A stretch of DNA of 15,662 nucleotides from Verrucomicrobia bacterium TMED56 (GTDB taxonomy: Bacteria > Verrucomicrobiota > Verrucomicrobiia > Opitutales > Seribacteraceae), in the NCBI GenBank assembly GCA_002167265.1, contig NHDJ01000034.1, positions 8,387-24,048 on the forward strand, in the 5' to 3' direction. The notes under the pieces are model-generated. The model had not been told where the DNA came from. It saw nothing but the letters and a program-made list of their open reading frames with translations, and made no database searches. The position numbers were made by a program, and so were the translations under genes. Each line of letters begins with the position of its first letter. Position 1 is the stretch's first letter. Shown piece after piece: positions 15,638 through 15,662 of the stretch.

Positions 15638-15662
15638 AGCTTATTTGGGGTGATAAAAAAGG

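Overview
The window looks like core chromosome of a free-living, probably marine, Gram-negative bacterium of the Verrucomicrobiota (most likely Opitutae-like). Four things support this. LpxD, BamA and Skp/OmpH show a lipid A-containing outer membrane. A planctomycete-type cytochrome c domain protein and a DUF5069 protein are families typical of the PVC superphylum. Base composition is AT-leaning. Almost every start codon lacks a Shine-Dalgarno sequence. The phylum is inferred from family knowledge; no marker gene was compared.

Left part (1-5117), mixed orientation: the 3' part of a GAF-PP2C (RsbU/SpoIIE-like) phosphatase gene; a convergent DUF5069 gene; a single-chain ABC exporter of the MsbA type; a small two-helix membrane protein of unknown function on the minus strand, whose stop codon abuts that of the exporter; and a secreted protein combining a cytochrome c domain, leucine-rich-repeat-like segments and a YHS/TRASH-like cysteine domain. 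The last two genes diverge from a 52-base intergenic region that contains a perfect inverted repeat.

Right part (5142-15637), all on the minus strand and tightly spaced. In transcription order: rplY/ctc (L25), pth, rpsF (S6), ssb, rplI (L9), dnaB, bamA, skp/ompH, lpxD, prs, then after 52 bases a DegQ/HtrA-type periplasmic protease. Gaps from rplY to prs are 4 to 36 bases, which suggests one long transcription unit. It would link ribosome function (L25, S6, L9, peptidyl-tRNA recycling), replication (SSB, DnaB), outer-membrane assembly (BamA, Skp, lipid A acylation) and nucleotide precursor supply (PRPP). The protease fits the envelope theme, since Skp, BamA and DegQ/P act in the same outer-membrane protein folding and quality-control route.

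There are no RNA genes, CRISPR arrays, insertion sequences or phage genes that I can support, and no gene-free stretch over about 52 bases. Most of the window is ordinary housekeeping. The least explained items are the cytochrome-LRR-YHS protein, the small membrane protein and the general lack of ribosome binding sites.
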